This document shows positions 8,043 through 16,124 of a stretch of 64,000 nt of DNA, one piece after another (the stretch's first letter is position 1; every line of letters begins with the position of its first letter). The DNA is taken from positions 62,001 to 126,000 of the forward strand of contig NZ_LR134002.1 of the NCBI RefSeq assembly GCF_900635155.1, in the 5' to 3' direction. The notes beneath the pieces are model-generated. The model saw nothing but the letters and a program-made list of their open reading frames with translations, did not search any database and was not told the origin of the DNA. The position numbers and the translations under genes were made by a program. Source of the stretch: Streptococcus sanguinis (lineage in GTDB: Bacteria > Bacillota > Bacilli > Lactobacillales > Streptococcaceae).

Positions 8043-9837
8043 ATGGTTTTCGCTCGTCAGAATCACGGGGCTGCTTCTAGTTCTGCTTTATCATTACTTC
8101 CAGGGCGTTTTCCCTGGCGGTTTTATTGGCGTGGATATCTTCTTTACCTTTTCTGGTTTCTTGATTACTGCTCTGCTGATTGACGAGTTTGCCAAGAGGA
8201 AAGAAATCGATATCCAAGGCTTTTTCAAACGGCGTTTTTATCGGATTGTACCGCCTCTGGTCTTTATGATTTTGGTCGTTATGCCCTTTACCCTCTTGAT
8301 TCGTAAGGATTTTGTGGCTGGGATTGGGACGCAGATTGCGGCTGCTTTGGGCTTTGTGACCAACTTTTATGAAATGCTATCTGGCGGCAATTATGAGAGT
8401 CAGTTTGTGCCACACATCCTGATTCATACTTGGAGTCTGGCTTTAGAAGTTCACTATTATGTTCTTTGGGGCTTGGCTGCTTGGGGCTTGGGCAAGGTTG
8501 CTAAGTCAACGGCCCGCTATCGCGGTATGATTGCGCTGGTTTCTGTAGGTCTCTTTTTGGTCAGCTTTGTATCAATGTTTGCTGGCGCTTTGACCACTAA
8601 GAATTACTCTGACATCTATTTTTCAAGTTTGACCCACGTCTTTCCTTTCTTTGCAGGAAGCATCTTGGCTACTTTGTCTGGTGTCGGCCATGTCAGCAGT
8701 CGCTTTAAGATGCTGGAGCAAAAGCTGGCTCTCAAGCAAGTGCTAGGAATTATGGGGGGCAGCGCAGCTATTTTGCTTTTGCTCAGCTTCCTGCTTAAGT
8801 TTGACAACCTTTGGACCTACCTGGTAGGATTCTTGATTTCGACTACCTTGGCCTGTCTGATGATTTTGGCAGCTAGGATGTTGCATGACAAGCTCCCTGA
8901 TGTGAAGGAGCCTAGTGTTATCAACTTTATCGCAGATACCAGCTATGGAGTTTATCTCTTCCACTGGCCATTCTATATTATCTTCACCCAGCTGATGAGT
9001 AACGGCTTGGCTGTTCTCTTGACGACGCTGCTGTCTCTTACTTTTGCAGCTTTGTCTTTCTACATCTTGGAGCCAACTCTTGCTGGTCGCCAGCCAGTTA
9101 TCATGGGAACCAAGATGGACCTATCGTCTCTTACCAGACCAATTTTTTACAGTATGATTCCACTGACTTTAATCATGTTCTTTATCTCGGTGACAGCACC
9201 AAAGGTAGGAGCTTTTGAGGAAAGTTTGATTGTCAACGCTCTGAATCAAGCAGACACTAAGATGCAGACAACTCGCAGTCAGGTTGATCAGTCCAAGGCG
9301 ACTGAGTACAATGTGGCGGACGGGATTACTATGATTGGCGACTCGGTTGCCCTGCGCTCTAGCGATCAATTGCAGCAGATCTTGCCAGGAATCGAGCTAG
9401 ACACTGTCGTTAGCCGTAGTCTGAGTACAGGCTTGGAGGTCTATAAGACAGATATTGCTAATAGGGTGCTGAAGAAGCAGGTTGTCCTGGCTCTTGGAAC
9501 CAATTCGTCCGGTTATTCAAATGAACTTTTGGATGAATATGTTTCCAGCCTGCCTAAGGGGCATCAACTGATTCTCGTGACTCCTTATGATGGTCGCTCA
9601 GAGGGCGGTGTCTTGGCCCAGCAGCGGGAGTATGAGCTGGAATTAGCCAAGAAGTACGACTATGTCTTTGTGGCTGACTGGCATCAGACCGCTATCGACA
9701 ATCCTCAGATTTGGGAAGGGACAGACTATGTCCACTTTGGCTCGAACTCAGAGTCCATCATTGAAGGGGGAACTCTCTATGCTAATACCATTAAGCAAGC
9801 CATAGATGAAGCAAATTCAGGTAATGTGAAACCATAA
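8032..9837 (+). CDS. OatA-like membrane acyltransferase with SGNH domain
   Basis: About 601 residues in two parts. The N-terminal ~390 residues are an acyltransferase-3 membrane domain with roughly ten helices and the signatures LVLLYHYFQGVFPGGFIGVD, FFKRRFYRIVPPL and HTWSLALEVHYY. After a linker the C-terminal part is an SGNH/GDSL-type esterase fold: ITMIGDSVALRS supplies the serine, LALGTNSSG the Asn block, and DYVHFG the histidine. This architecture is that of peptidoglycan O-acetyltransferases (OatA/Adr) that add acetyl groups to MurNAc outside the cell and raise lysozyme resistance. The start at 8032 (MRIKWFSLV) lies inside the MORN gene end. The exact acceptor is not shown by sequence. 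Confidence 0.85.
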   Translation: MRIKWFSLVRITGLLLVLLYHYFQGVFPGGFIGVDIFFTFSGFLITALLIDEFAKRKEIDIQGFFKRRFYRIVPPLVFMILVVMPFTLLIRKDFVAGIGTQIAAALGFVTNFYEMLSGGNYESQFVPHILIHTWSLALEVHYYVLWGLAAWGLGKVAKSTARYRGMIALVSVGLFLVSFVSMFAGALTTKNYSDIYFSSLTHVFPFFAGSILATLSGVGHVSSRFKMLEQKLALKQVLGIMGGSAAILLLLSFLLKFDNLWTYLVGFLISTTLACLMILAARMLHDKLPDVKEPSVINFIADTSYGVYLFHWPFYIIFTQLMSNGLAVLLTTLLSLTFAALSFYILEPTLAGRQPVIMGTKMDLSSLTRPIFYSMIPLTLIMFFISVTAPKVGAFEESLIVNALNQADTKMQTTRSQVDQSKATEYNVADGITMIGDSVALRSSDQLQQILPGIELDTVVSRSLSTGLEVYKTDIANRVLKKQVVLALGTNSSGYSNELLDEYVSSLPKGHQLILVTPYDGRSEGGVLAQQREYELELAKKYDYVFVADWHQTAIDNPQIWEGTDYVHFGSNSESIIEGGTLYANTIKQAIDEANSGNVKP

Positions 9838-9843
9838 ATAATC

Positions 9844-9867
9844 AGCTCGGTCCATCCGAGCTTTTTA
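9844..9867 (+). terminator. terminator after the acyltransferase gene
   Basis: AGCTCGG (9844-9850) / CCGAGCT (9855-9861) with a four-base loop, then five T. Confidence 0.75.
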
Positions 9868-9879
9868 TATCTAAGCAAA

Positions 9880-9891
9880 GAAAGCGCTTTC
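9880..9891 (+). promoter_or_regulatory. cre-like palindrome upstream of adhE
   Basis: GAAAGCGCTTTC is a perfect palindrome matching the CcpA cre core. It lies about 260 bases before adhE, upstream of the promoter, and could act at a distance or on the preceding transcript. Confidence 0.5.
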
Positions 9892-9994
9892 ATATATTAT
9901 GTGAAAACAAAAGTATGTGAAATCTATAAAAAATTAAAAAAGTTTTTCACAAAATAGACAAAAATAATCTGGCAAATCAGCGCTTATTGTATGG

Positions 9995-10028
9995 CATTCA
10001 CAAAATAACAGGAAAAAGTTTGTGAATG
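9995..10028 (+). promoter_or_regulatory. Rex-type half-sites as 10-bp inverted repeat
   Basis: CATTCACAAA (9995-10004) and TTTGTGAATG (10019-10028) are exact reverse complements 14 bases apart. TTCACA/TGTGAA are Rex half-sites, but the spacing is wider than a classic operator, so it may be a second, looped or paired binding region. Confidence 0.45.
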
Positions 10029-10033
10029 TTAAG

Positions 10034-10047
10034 TGAAAGTGTTTACA
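10034..10047 (+). promoter_or_regulatory. cre site overlapping the adhE -35 box
   Basis: TGAAAGTGTTTACA matches the cre consensus TGNAANCGNTTNCA with one change (TG for CG at the centre). It overlaps the -35 hexamer, a position that would give CcpA repression. Confidence 0.55.
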
Positions 10048-10092
10048 AAAAACATTAAATAGGTTATAATTAAATTGTGAAATATTTAACAA
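10042..10092 (+). promoter_or_regulatory. adhE promoter with Rex operator at +1
   Basis: TTTACA (10042-10047), 17-base spacer, TATAAT (10065-10070). Immediately downstream, TTGTGAAATATTTAACAA (10075-10092) is a near-palindromic Rex operator covering the predicted transcription start at about 10077. Rex would block transcription until NADH rises. Confidence 0.75.
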
Positions 10093-10141
10093 AGGTTAGT
10101 GTTCTTCGTCTAACCTAAGGCAAAACCATTGGAGGAATAGA

Positions 10142-12796
10142 ATGGCTGAAAAGAAGAAAACGGTAGAACAAGAAGACAAGGCTTTGGCAGCGCAAAAGCA
10201 TGTCGATGAATTGGTGCAAAAAGGTCTGGTTGCACTAGAGGAAATGAGAAAGCTGAATCAGGAACAGGTGGACTACATTGTAGCCAAGGCCTCTGTAGCA
10301 GCTTTGGATGCTCACGGTGAGTTGGCTCTGCACGCTTATGAAGAAACAGGCCGCGGAGTTTTTGAAGACAAGGCAACTAAAAACCTTTTCGCCTGTGAGC
10401 ACGTTGTGAATAATATGCGCCATACGAAGACTGTTGGCGTTATTGAAGAAGATGATGTAACTGGTTTGACCCTGATTGCGGAGCCAGTGGGTGTTGTCTG
10501 CGGTATCACACCGACTACCAACCCGACTTCAACAGCGATTTTCAAATCTTTGATTTCCTTGAAGACTCGTAATCCGATCATCTTTGCTTTCCACCCATCA
10601 GCTCAAGAATCTTCTGCTCATGCAGCGCAAATCGTTCGTGATGCTGCGATTGCAGCAGGAGCGCCTGAAAACTGTGTGCAGTGGATTACAGCGCCATCTA
10701 TGGAAGCAACTTCTGCGCTTATGAACCACGAAGGGATTGCGACTATACTTGCGACAGGTGGTAATGCAATGGTGAAGGCAGCTTACTCATGTGGTAAGCC
10801 AGCTCTGGGGGTTGGTGCCGGAAACGTACCAGCTTATGTGGAAAAATCCGCTAATATCCGTCAAGCAGCGCACGATATCGTTATGTCTAAGTCCTTTGAC
10901 AATGGTATGGTCTGTGCCTCTGAGCAAGCGGTTATCATTGATAAGGAAGTTTATGATGAATTTGTAGAAGAGTTCAAATCTTACCATACTTACTTTGTCA
11001 ATAAGAAAGAAAAAGCTCTGTTGGAAGAATTCTGCTTCGGTGCTAAGGCAAACAGCAAGAACTGTGCTGGTGCTAAGCTCAATCCGGATATCGTTGGTAA
11101 GCCAGCTACTTGGATTGCAGAGCAAGCAGGCTTCAGCGTGCCAGAAGATACGAATATCTTGGCCGCAGAGTGTAAAGAAGTTGGTGAAAAAGAGCCATTG
11201 ACACGTGAAAAACTGTCACCTGTCATCGCTGTTCTCAAGTCTGAATCTCGTGAAGACGGTGTTGAAAAAGCCCGTCAAATGGTAGAATTCCATGGTCTTG
11301 GTCATTCAGCTGCTATCCATACAGCGGACGAAGAATTGACCAAGGAATTTGGTAAGGCTGTTCGTGCCATCCGTGTTATTTGCAACTCACCTTCTACTTT
11401 CGGCGGTATCGGAGATGTTTATAATGCCTTCCTGCCATCACTGACTCTGGGCTGTGGTTCTTATGGTCGCAACTCAGTTGGTGATAACGTTAGTGCTGTG
11501 AATCTCTTGAACATCAAAAAAGTAGGAAGACGTAGAAATAATATGCAATGGATGAAACTCCCTTCAAAAACTTACTTCGAGCGTGACTCTATCCAATACC
11601 TGCAAAAATGTCGCGATGTGGAACGTGTCATGATCGTAACAGACCATGCTATGGTAGAGCTTGGTTTCCTAGATCGTATCATCGAACAACTCGATCTTCG
11701 TCGTAATAAGGTTGTTTACCAAATCTTTGCAGACGTAGAACCAGATCCAGATATCACAACCGTTGAACGTGGTACAGAGATTATGCGTACTTTCAAACCT
11801 GATACAATCATCGCGCTTGGTGGTGGTTCACCAATGGACGCAGCTAAAGTAATGTGGCTCTTCTATGAGCAACCAGAAGTGGACTTCCGTGACCTTGTGC
11901 AAAAATTCATGGATATCCGTAAACGTGCCTTCAAATTCCCATTGCTTGGTAAGAAGACTAAGTTTATAGCAATCCCTACAACATCTGGTACAGGTTCAGA
12001 AGTAACACCGTTTGCCGTTATCTCTGATAAGGCTAACAACCGCAAGTACCCAATCGCTGACTACTCTCTGACTCCAACTGTAGCCATTGTAGACCCAGCT
12101 CTGGTACTGACTGTTCCAGGATTTGTCGCAGCGGACACTGGTATGGACGTGCTGACTCACGCAACAGAAGCTTATGTATCTCAGATGGCCAGCGACTTTA
12201 CAGATGGTTTGGCTCTCCAAGCTATCAAACTCGTCTTTGAAAATCTGGAAAGCTCTGTTAAGAATGCTGATTTCCATTCTCGCGAAAAGATGCACAATGC
12301 CTCTACTATTGCTGGTATGGCCTTTGCCAATGCCTTCCTGGGAATTTCCCACTCTATGGCCCATAAGATTGGTGCTCAGTTCCATACGATCCATGGTCGT
12401 ACAAATGCGATCTTGCTGCCATACGTAATCCGCTACAACGGTACACGTCCAGCTAAGACAGCGACATGGCCTAAGTACAACTACTACCGTGCGGATGAGA
12501 AATACCAAGATATCGCACGCATGCTTGGACTCCCAGCTTCTACTCCGGAAGAAGGGGTTGAATCTTACGCAAAAGCTGTTTATGAACTGGGAGAACGTGT
12601 CGGTATCGAAATGAACTTCAAGGCTCAAGGTATTGACGAAAAAGAATGGAAAGAACATTCACGCGAATTGGCCTTCCTTGCCTATGAAGATCAATGTTCT
12701 CCAGCCAACCCACGACTTCCAATGGTTGACCACATGCAGGAAATCATCGAAGACGCATACTATGGTTACAAGGAACGCCCAGGACGCCGCAAATAA
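10142..12796 (+). CDS. adhE: bifunctional acetaldehyde-CoA / alcohol dehydrogenase
   Basis: Reduces acetyl-CoA to acetaldehyde and then ethanol, regenerating NAD+ in mixed-acid fermentation; the family forms cytoplasmic spirosome filaments. The N-terminal aldehyde dehydrogenase domain (to about residue 440) has the catalytic cysteine in FDNGMVCASEQAV and GGIGDVYNAFLPS near its end. The C-terminal iron-dependent domain has ALGGGSPMDAAK (NAD site), TTSGTGSEVTPFAVI and metal ligands in ISHSMAHKIGAQFHTIHG. At 884 residues it is full length. A GGAGG site precedes the ATG at 10142. Rex and cre sites at the promoter indicate redox and carbon control. It stands alone with its own terminator. Confidence 0.97.
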   Translation: MAEKKKTVEQEDKALAAQKHVDELVQKGLVALEEMRKLNQEQVDYIVAKASVAALDAHGELALHAYEETGRGVFEDKATKNLFACEHVVNNMRHTKTVGVIEEDDVTGLTLIAEPVGVVCGITPTTNPTSTAIFKSLISLKTRNPIIFAFHPSAQESSAHAAQIVRDAAIAAGAPENCVQWITAPSMEATSALMNHEGIATILATGGNAMVKAAYSCGKPALGVGAGNVPAYVEKSANIRQAAHDIVMSKSFDNGMVCASEQAVIIDKEVYDEFVEEFKSYHTYFVNKKEKALLEEFCFGAKANSKNCAGAKLNPDIVGKPATWIAEQAGFSVPEDTNILAAECKEVGEKEPLTREKLSPVIAVLKSESREDGVEKARQMVEFHGLGHSAAIHTADEELTKEFGKAVRAIRVICNSPSTFGGIGDVYNAFLPSLTLGCGSYGRNSVGDNVSAVNLLNIKKVGRRRNNMQWMKLPSKTYFERDSIQYLQKCRDVERVMIVTDHAMVELGFLDRIIEQLDLRRNKVVYQIFADVEPDPDITTVERGTEIMRTFKPDTIIALGGGSPMDAAKVMWLFYEQPEVDFRDLVQKFMDIRKRAFKFPLLGKKTKFIAIPTTSGTGSEVTPFAVISDKANNRKYPIADYSLTPTVAIVDPALVLTVPGFVAADTGMDVLTHATEAYVSQMASDFTDGLALQAIKLVFENLESSVKNADFHSREKMHNASTIAGMAFANAFLGISHSMAHKIGAQFHTIHGRTNAILLPYVIRYNGTRPAKTATWPKYNYYRADEKYQDIARMLGLPASTPEEGVESYAKAVYELGERVGIEMNFKAQGIDEKEWKEHSRELAFLAYEDQCSPANPRLPMVDHMQEIIEDAYYGYKERPGRRK

Positions 12797-12828
12797 GCGA
12801 GTAGCTTCCATAAGACAGTTTGTTGGTC

Positions 12829-12856
12829 ATCCCCTGCCCTTTGGCAGGGGATATTT
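12829..12856 (+). terminator. intrinsic terminator after adhE
   Basis: ATCCCCTGCC (12829-12838) / GGCAGGGGAT (12843-12852), a ten-base-pair perfect stem with loop CTTT, followed by ATTTCT. Confidence 0.8.
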
Positions 12857-12865
12857 CTATGTGTC

Positions 12866-12955
12866 TTAGCAAGGCAAGACCTTTGGTCGAAGCCGGGCTT
12901 AGAGACATTGATGCTGAGGAGAGGAGTGACGTGAGCTCTAGGTAACTTAACGAAA
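12866..12955 (+). repeat. 90-bp intergenic direct repeat, copy 1
   Basis: Begins TTAGC-AGGCAAGACC and ends CTTAACGAAA. It matches the copy at 13041 with about five differences in 90 bases. Internally it carries short dyads such as GACC-TTT-GGTC and AAGCC-GGGCTT. No coding frame or known mobile-element end is apparent. Confidence 0.85.
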
Positions 12956-13040
12956 CGGGGCCGTAGGACAAAGTTGAATCATAGAGCAGTGGATGCAGTT
13001 TTGTTCCTTGGGACAAAAGCTGCCCACCTTGAAGAAACAA

Positions 13041-13130
13041 TTAGCCAGGCAAGACCTTTGGTCGAAGCCGAGCTTAGAGACATTGATGCTGAGGAGAGGA
13101 GCGACGTGAGCTCTAGGTCTCTTAACGAAA
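13041..13130 (+). repeat. 90-bp intergenic direct repeat, copy 2
   Basis: Second copy, exactly 175 bases downstream of the first. The 85-base segment between the copies contains TTTTGTTCCTTGGGACAAAA, a further dyad. Together they fill the gap between adhE and the next gene. Confidence 0.85.
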
Positions 13131-13229
13131 GGAGCTTGCTAGGATAAAAAGACGTAAACCTTCTGACTACTTGTGATTGAGTGAGCTTTTGTGCTAAGAT
13201 AAAGGGACAATGGAAAAAAGGAGAGTAAT

Positions 13230-13910
13230 GTGATTTTTTTATCTTTATGGGCTGGGGTATTGAGTGGCCTTTGCTGGTTATTGGGGGATATTCTGCTGGT
13301 TGGCTTTGAGGTAGACAAGGAAAGTTATGCCTCTTTTACGGAGCAGAGTCGGATTGGCAATAAGAATCTAGCTATGCTGATGCTTTCTGGCTCTGTCGGT
13401 CGACTGCGTCTGGGCGCTCTGGTGGCTAACTTCTCAATTCCTCTTATGTTAGTCTCGCTTTATGCTCTCTTTGGTTTGACAAATAAGGGCTTGTGGGCAT
13501 ACCTGTCAATAGCCTTGTTAGGAATTGGATTTGCTTTGTCACCGGTGGCACATGTGGCCTTTTACTACGCTGGGATTATCAGCAAAAAGGCTTATGAACG
13601 AAGCAACGGACAGGTCTGCTCAGACGAAGATAGCGGGCTTATCAATGAAGCAGTGCTCTTTCTAGACATAACTTGGCGGACAGCTATCGCTCTGACTGGT
13701 CTAGGATGGCTCGTTTACTCACTGCTAATAGTTACCGGTCAGACAATATTGCCTGCTTATCTGGGGCTGCTGACGCCTTTACCGCTCAGTCTGTTGACTA
13801 TCTTACTGGTAGAAAAGCTGAGAATCGGACGTCCCTACCTTAACGGAGCTGGCCTAAACATAGGATTTAGTTTGTTCTATTTACTGCTCCTGCTTCATAT
13901 AGGTTCTTAG
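13230..13910 (+). CDS. multi-pass membrane protein of unknown function
   Basis: 226 residues with about six hydrophobic segments: residues 3-24, 62-85, 91-112, 150-170, 175-195 and 206-224. I recognise no motif that assigns a transporter or enzyme family. The polar loop after helix 1 (FEVDKESYASFTEQSRIGNKN) is the most distinctive feature. The GTG at 13230 is supported by AAAGGAGAG five to ten bases upstream; the overlapping ATG at 13228 meets a stop at once. It is a single gene between the repeat pair and the esterase. Confidence 0.75.
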   Translation: MIFLSLWAGVLSGLCWLLGDILLVGFEVDKESYASFTEQSRIGNKNLAMLMLSGSVGRLRLGALVANFSIPLMLVSLYALFGLTNKGLWAYLSIALLGIGFALSPVAHVAFYYAGIISKKAYERSNGQVCSDEDSGLINEAVLFLDITWRTAIALTGLGWLVYSLLIVTGQTILPAYLGLLTPLPLSLLTILLVEKLRIGRPYLNGAGLNIGFSLFYLLLLLHIGS

Positions 13911-13962
13911 GCGGTGAATCGATAAAATTTCAGAAAAAACAGAGAATTTATATATTAACCTA

Positions 13963-13999
13963 TTGAAATTTTCCTCTTTCTATGGTATGATGAAAGAGG
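13963..13999 (+). promoter_or_regulatory. esterase promoter with inverted repeat around the -10 box
   Basis: TTGAAA (13963-13968), 17 bases, TATGAT (13986-13991). CCTCTTTC (13973-13980) and GAAAGAGG (13992-13999) form a perfect 8-bp dyad flanking the -10 box, a plausible operator. Confidence 0.6.
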
Positions 14000-14026
14000 T
14001 TTCAAGAATCGTTGGGAGGATAAGAC

Positions 14027-15028
14027 ATGAAAAACCCTACTTTACTTAAAGAAATGTTACATTATCGCGGAAGAGATGAAATGCCCGACGATTTTGATAC
14101 CTTTTGGAATAAACAAGTGGCGGAGGTGGAAGTGCCTCAGGACTACCAGTTGCTGGAAAAAGATTTTCGAATTGCATATGCGGCTTGTTACGAGCTAACC
14201 TTCAAGACTGGAAATGGTGGACTAATCTATGCTAAGCTAGTTGTGCCTAAGTTATCAGAAAAAGTTCCGGTATTGTTTCATTTTCATGGTTATATGGGGC
14301 AGGGCTGGGATTGGGCTGATATGCTGGCCTATACGGCAGCAGGTTGGGGTGTGGTGTCGATGGATGTCCGTGGTCAGTCAGGCTATTCACTGGATGGTAA
14401 TAGAGAAGTTCGCGGGAATACTGTTAAAGGACATATTATACGCGGGGCTCTAGATGGACCGGATCAGCTTTTTTTCAAGGATGTCTATCTGGATGTTTAC
14501 ACCTTGGTTGAGCTAGTGGCTGGTTTGGACTTTGTGGATGAAAACCGTTTGTCTAGTTTTGGAGGTTCACAGGGTGGGGCCTTGGCCTTGGTAGCAGCTG
14601 CTTTAAATTCTCGGATTAAGCAGACTGTAGCCATCTATCCCTTCCTTGCTGACTTTAGACGGGTTTTGGAGATTGGCAATACCAGTGAAGCCTATGATGA
14701 GTTCTTTCGTTATTTCAAATTCCATGATCCTTTTCATGAGACAGAAGAACAGTTGTTGCAGACACTTGCTTATATTGATGTGAAAAATCTGGCCCATCGT
14801 ATTAGCTGTCCTGTTCAAATGATTATTGGTCTGGAGGATGATGTTTGCTATCCTATCACGCAGTTTGCCATTTATAACTGCTTGACTGGAGAAAAGGAGT
14901 ATCATCTCCTGCCTGAGTATGGGCATGAGACTATGAATGTCTGTGTCAATGATACTGTCTTTAACTGGCTCTGCGGAACCAAAATAAAAAGAGCTCCTCT
15001 CATTTCGGACTTTAAATCCGAGAGATAA
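14027..15028 (+). CDS. acetylxylan-esterase / cephalosporin-C deacetylase family esterase
   Basis: Cytoplasmic alpha/beta-hydrolase of carbohydrate esterase family 7 type, 333 residues, without signal peptide. The nucleophile serine is in SFGGSQGGALAL near residue 185, the oxyanion motif is HFHGYMGQGWDW near 85, GLEDDVCYP supplies the acidic residue and EYGHETMN the histidine. RGQSGYS is a family hallmark. Homologues accompany streptococcal sialic-acid loci, and here it is directly upstream of nanE, so removal of O-acetyl groups from sialic acid or other imported sugars is a reasonable inference. It has its own promoter and terminator. Confidence 0.85.
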   Translation: MKNPTLLKEMLHYRGRDEMPDDFDTFWNKQVAEVEVPQDYQLLEKDFRIAYAACYELTFKTGNGGLIYAKLVVPKLSEKVPVLFHFHGYMGQGWDWADMLAYTAAGWGVVSMDVRGQSGYSLDGNREVRGNTVKGHIIRGALDGPDQLFFKDVYLDVYTLVELVAGLDFVDENRLSSFGGSQGGALALVAAALNSRIKQTVAIYPFLADFRRVLEIGNTSEAYDEFFRYFKFHDPFHETEEQLLQTLAYIDVKNLAHRISCPVQMIIGLEDDVCYPITQFAIYNCLTGEKEYHLLPEYGHETMNVCVNDTVFNWLCGTKIKRAPLISDFKSER

Positions 15029-15047
15029 TATTCGTCCCCCCCCTTTG

Positions 15048-15075
15048 GGGCTAGGCAATGGCCTAGCCCTTTTTA
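15048..15075 (+). terminator. terminator after the esterase gene
   Basis: GGGCTAGGC (15048-15056) / GCCTAGCCC (15061-15069), loop AATG, then TTTTT. Confidence 0.85.
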
Positions 15076-15230
15076 CTTGCCCGAGGGAGTATAGATAGAA
15101 ATAAGAATCTTTTTTAGAAGTTCGCTTGCTCCTTAATTGGCTTTTCTACAAAACGAAATCCTAAAAGTACTTTCAGGATTTTCTGTTTTTCTGGAAAATT
15201 CGGAAACTAAAATCTAAATCTCAAACAATA

Positions 15231-15259
15231 TTGAAAGCGCTTTAAAAATTATTTATAAT
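15231..15259 (+). promoter_or_regulatory. nan operon promoter with cre site on the -35 box
   Basis: TTGAAA (15231-15236), 17 bases, TATAAT (15254-15259). TGAAAGCGCTTTAA (15232-15245), a strong cre site, overlaps the -35 box, predicting CcpA repression of sialic-acid use when glucose is present. The leader to nanE is about 145 nt and contains short complementary blocks around TCTAGGA and TCCTAGA. Confidence 0.75.
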
Positions 15260-15412
15260 AACATTATGAAATACTCGAGTTAAAAAATGGAGTCTAGGAT
15301 AAGGAAGTAAAAATATTTGTTTACGGCCTTCTTCTCTACTCCGCCTGAGGTCCTAGATAGTTGTTAGACTATCTGATCAGACAGATGTCTTACGAAAGGA
15401 GATTGTATATTC

Positions 15413-16111
15413 ATGTCACAGATTCTAAAAGATGACTTGATAGCCAAGATTAAAGACGGCATCATTGTTTCTTGTCAAGCCTTGCCCCAGGAGCCGCTTT
15501 ATACTGAAGCTGGAGGAGTCATCCCTCTCTTGGTCAAGGCTGCTGAGCAGGGCGGTGCTGTCGGTATTCGAGCTAATAGCGTTCGCGATATTCGGGAGAT
15601 CAAGGAAGTAACTTCTCTGCCCATCATCGGAATTATCAAACGCGACTATCCGCCACAAGAGCCTTTTATCACGGCTACCATGCGGGAAGTGGATGAGTTG
15701 GCTGCTCTGGATATTGAAGTGATAGCTTTGGACTGTACTAAGCGGGAACGCCATGATGGCTTGACAGTTGCGGATTTCATCAAGCAGGTCAAGGCCAAAT
15801 ATCCTCATCAGCTATTGATGGCAGATATCAGTACCTATGAGGAAGCTGCTGCTGCAGTAGAAGCTGGTGTAGATTTTGTCGGAACGACCTTATCGGGCTA
15901 CACTTCTTACAGTCCAAAGGTTGACGGACCGGACATTGAGCTCATCCGCCGCTTGTGTCAAGCAGGCTTTGATGTCATCGCGGAAGGAAAGATTCACTAT
16001 CCGAGTCAAGCCAAGCAGATACATGATTTGGGTGTAAGAGGCATCGTTGTCGGCGGAGCCATTACTCGGCCTAAAGAAATTACAGAGCGCTTTGTTGCAG
16101 GATTAAAATAA
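15413..16111 (+). CDS. nanE: N-acetylmannosamine-6-phosphate 2-epimerase
   Basis: Converts N-acetylmannosamine-6-phosphate to N-acetylglucosamine-6-phosphate, the third step of sialic-acid breakdown. The 232-residue TIM barrel shows [13 protein letters not shown] near residue 17, [10 protein letters not shown] near 52, [10 protein letters not shown] near 74, [13 protein letters not shown] near 105 and [13 protein letters not shown] near 188. A GAAAGGAG ribosome site precedes the ATG. First gene of the main nan operon behind a cre-controlled promoter; the lyase and kinase that feed it lie at 21831 and 22782. Confidence 0.95.
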   Translation: MSQILKDDLIAKIKDGIIVSCQALPQEPLYTEAGGVIPLLVKAAEQGGAVGIRANSVRDIREIKEVTSLPIIGIIKRDYPPQEPFITATMREVDELAALDIEVIALDCTKRERHDGLTVADFIKQVKAKYPHQLLMADISTYEEAAAAVEAGVDFVGTTLSGYTSYSPKVDGPDIELIRRLCQAGFDVIAEGKIHYPSQAKQIHDLGVRGIVVGGAITRPKEITERFVAGLK

Positions 16112-16124
16112 GTGAGGTAGATGA

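Noticed and set aside
15266..15412. T-box or other riboswitch in the nanE leader
   Set aside because: The leader has short complementary blocks but no T-box sequence or terminator/antiterminator pair.
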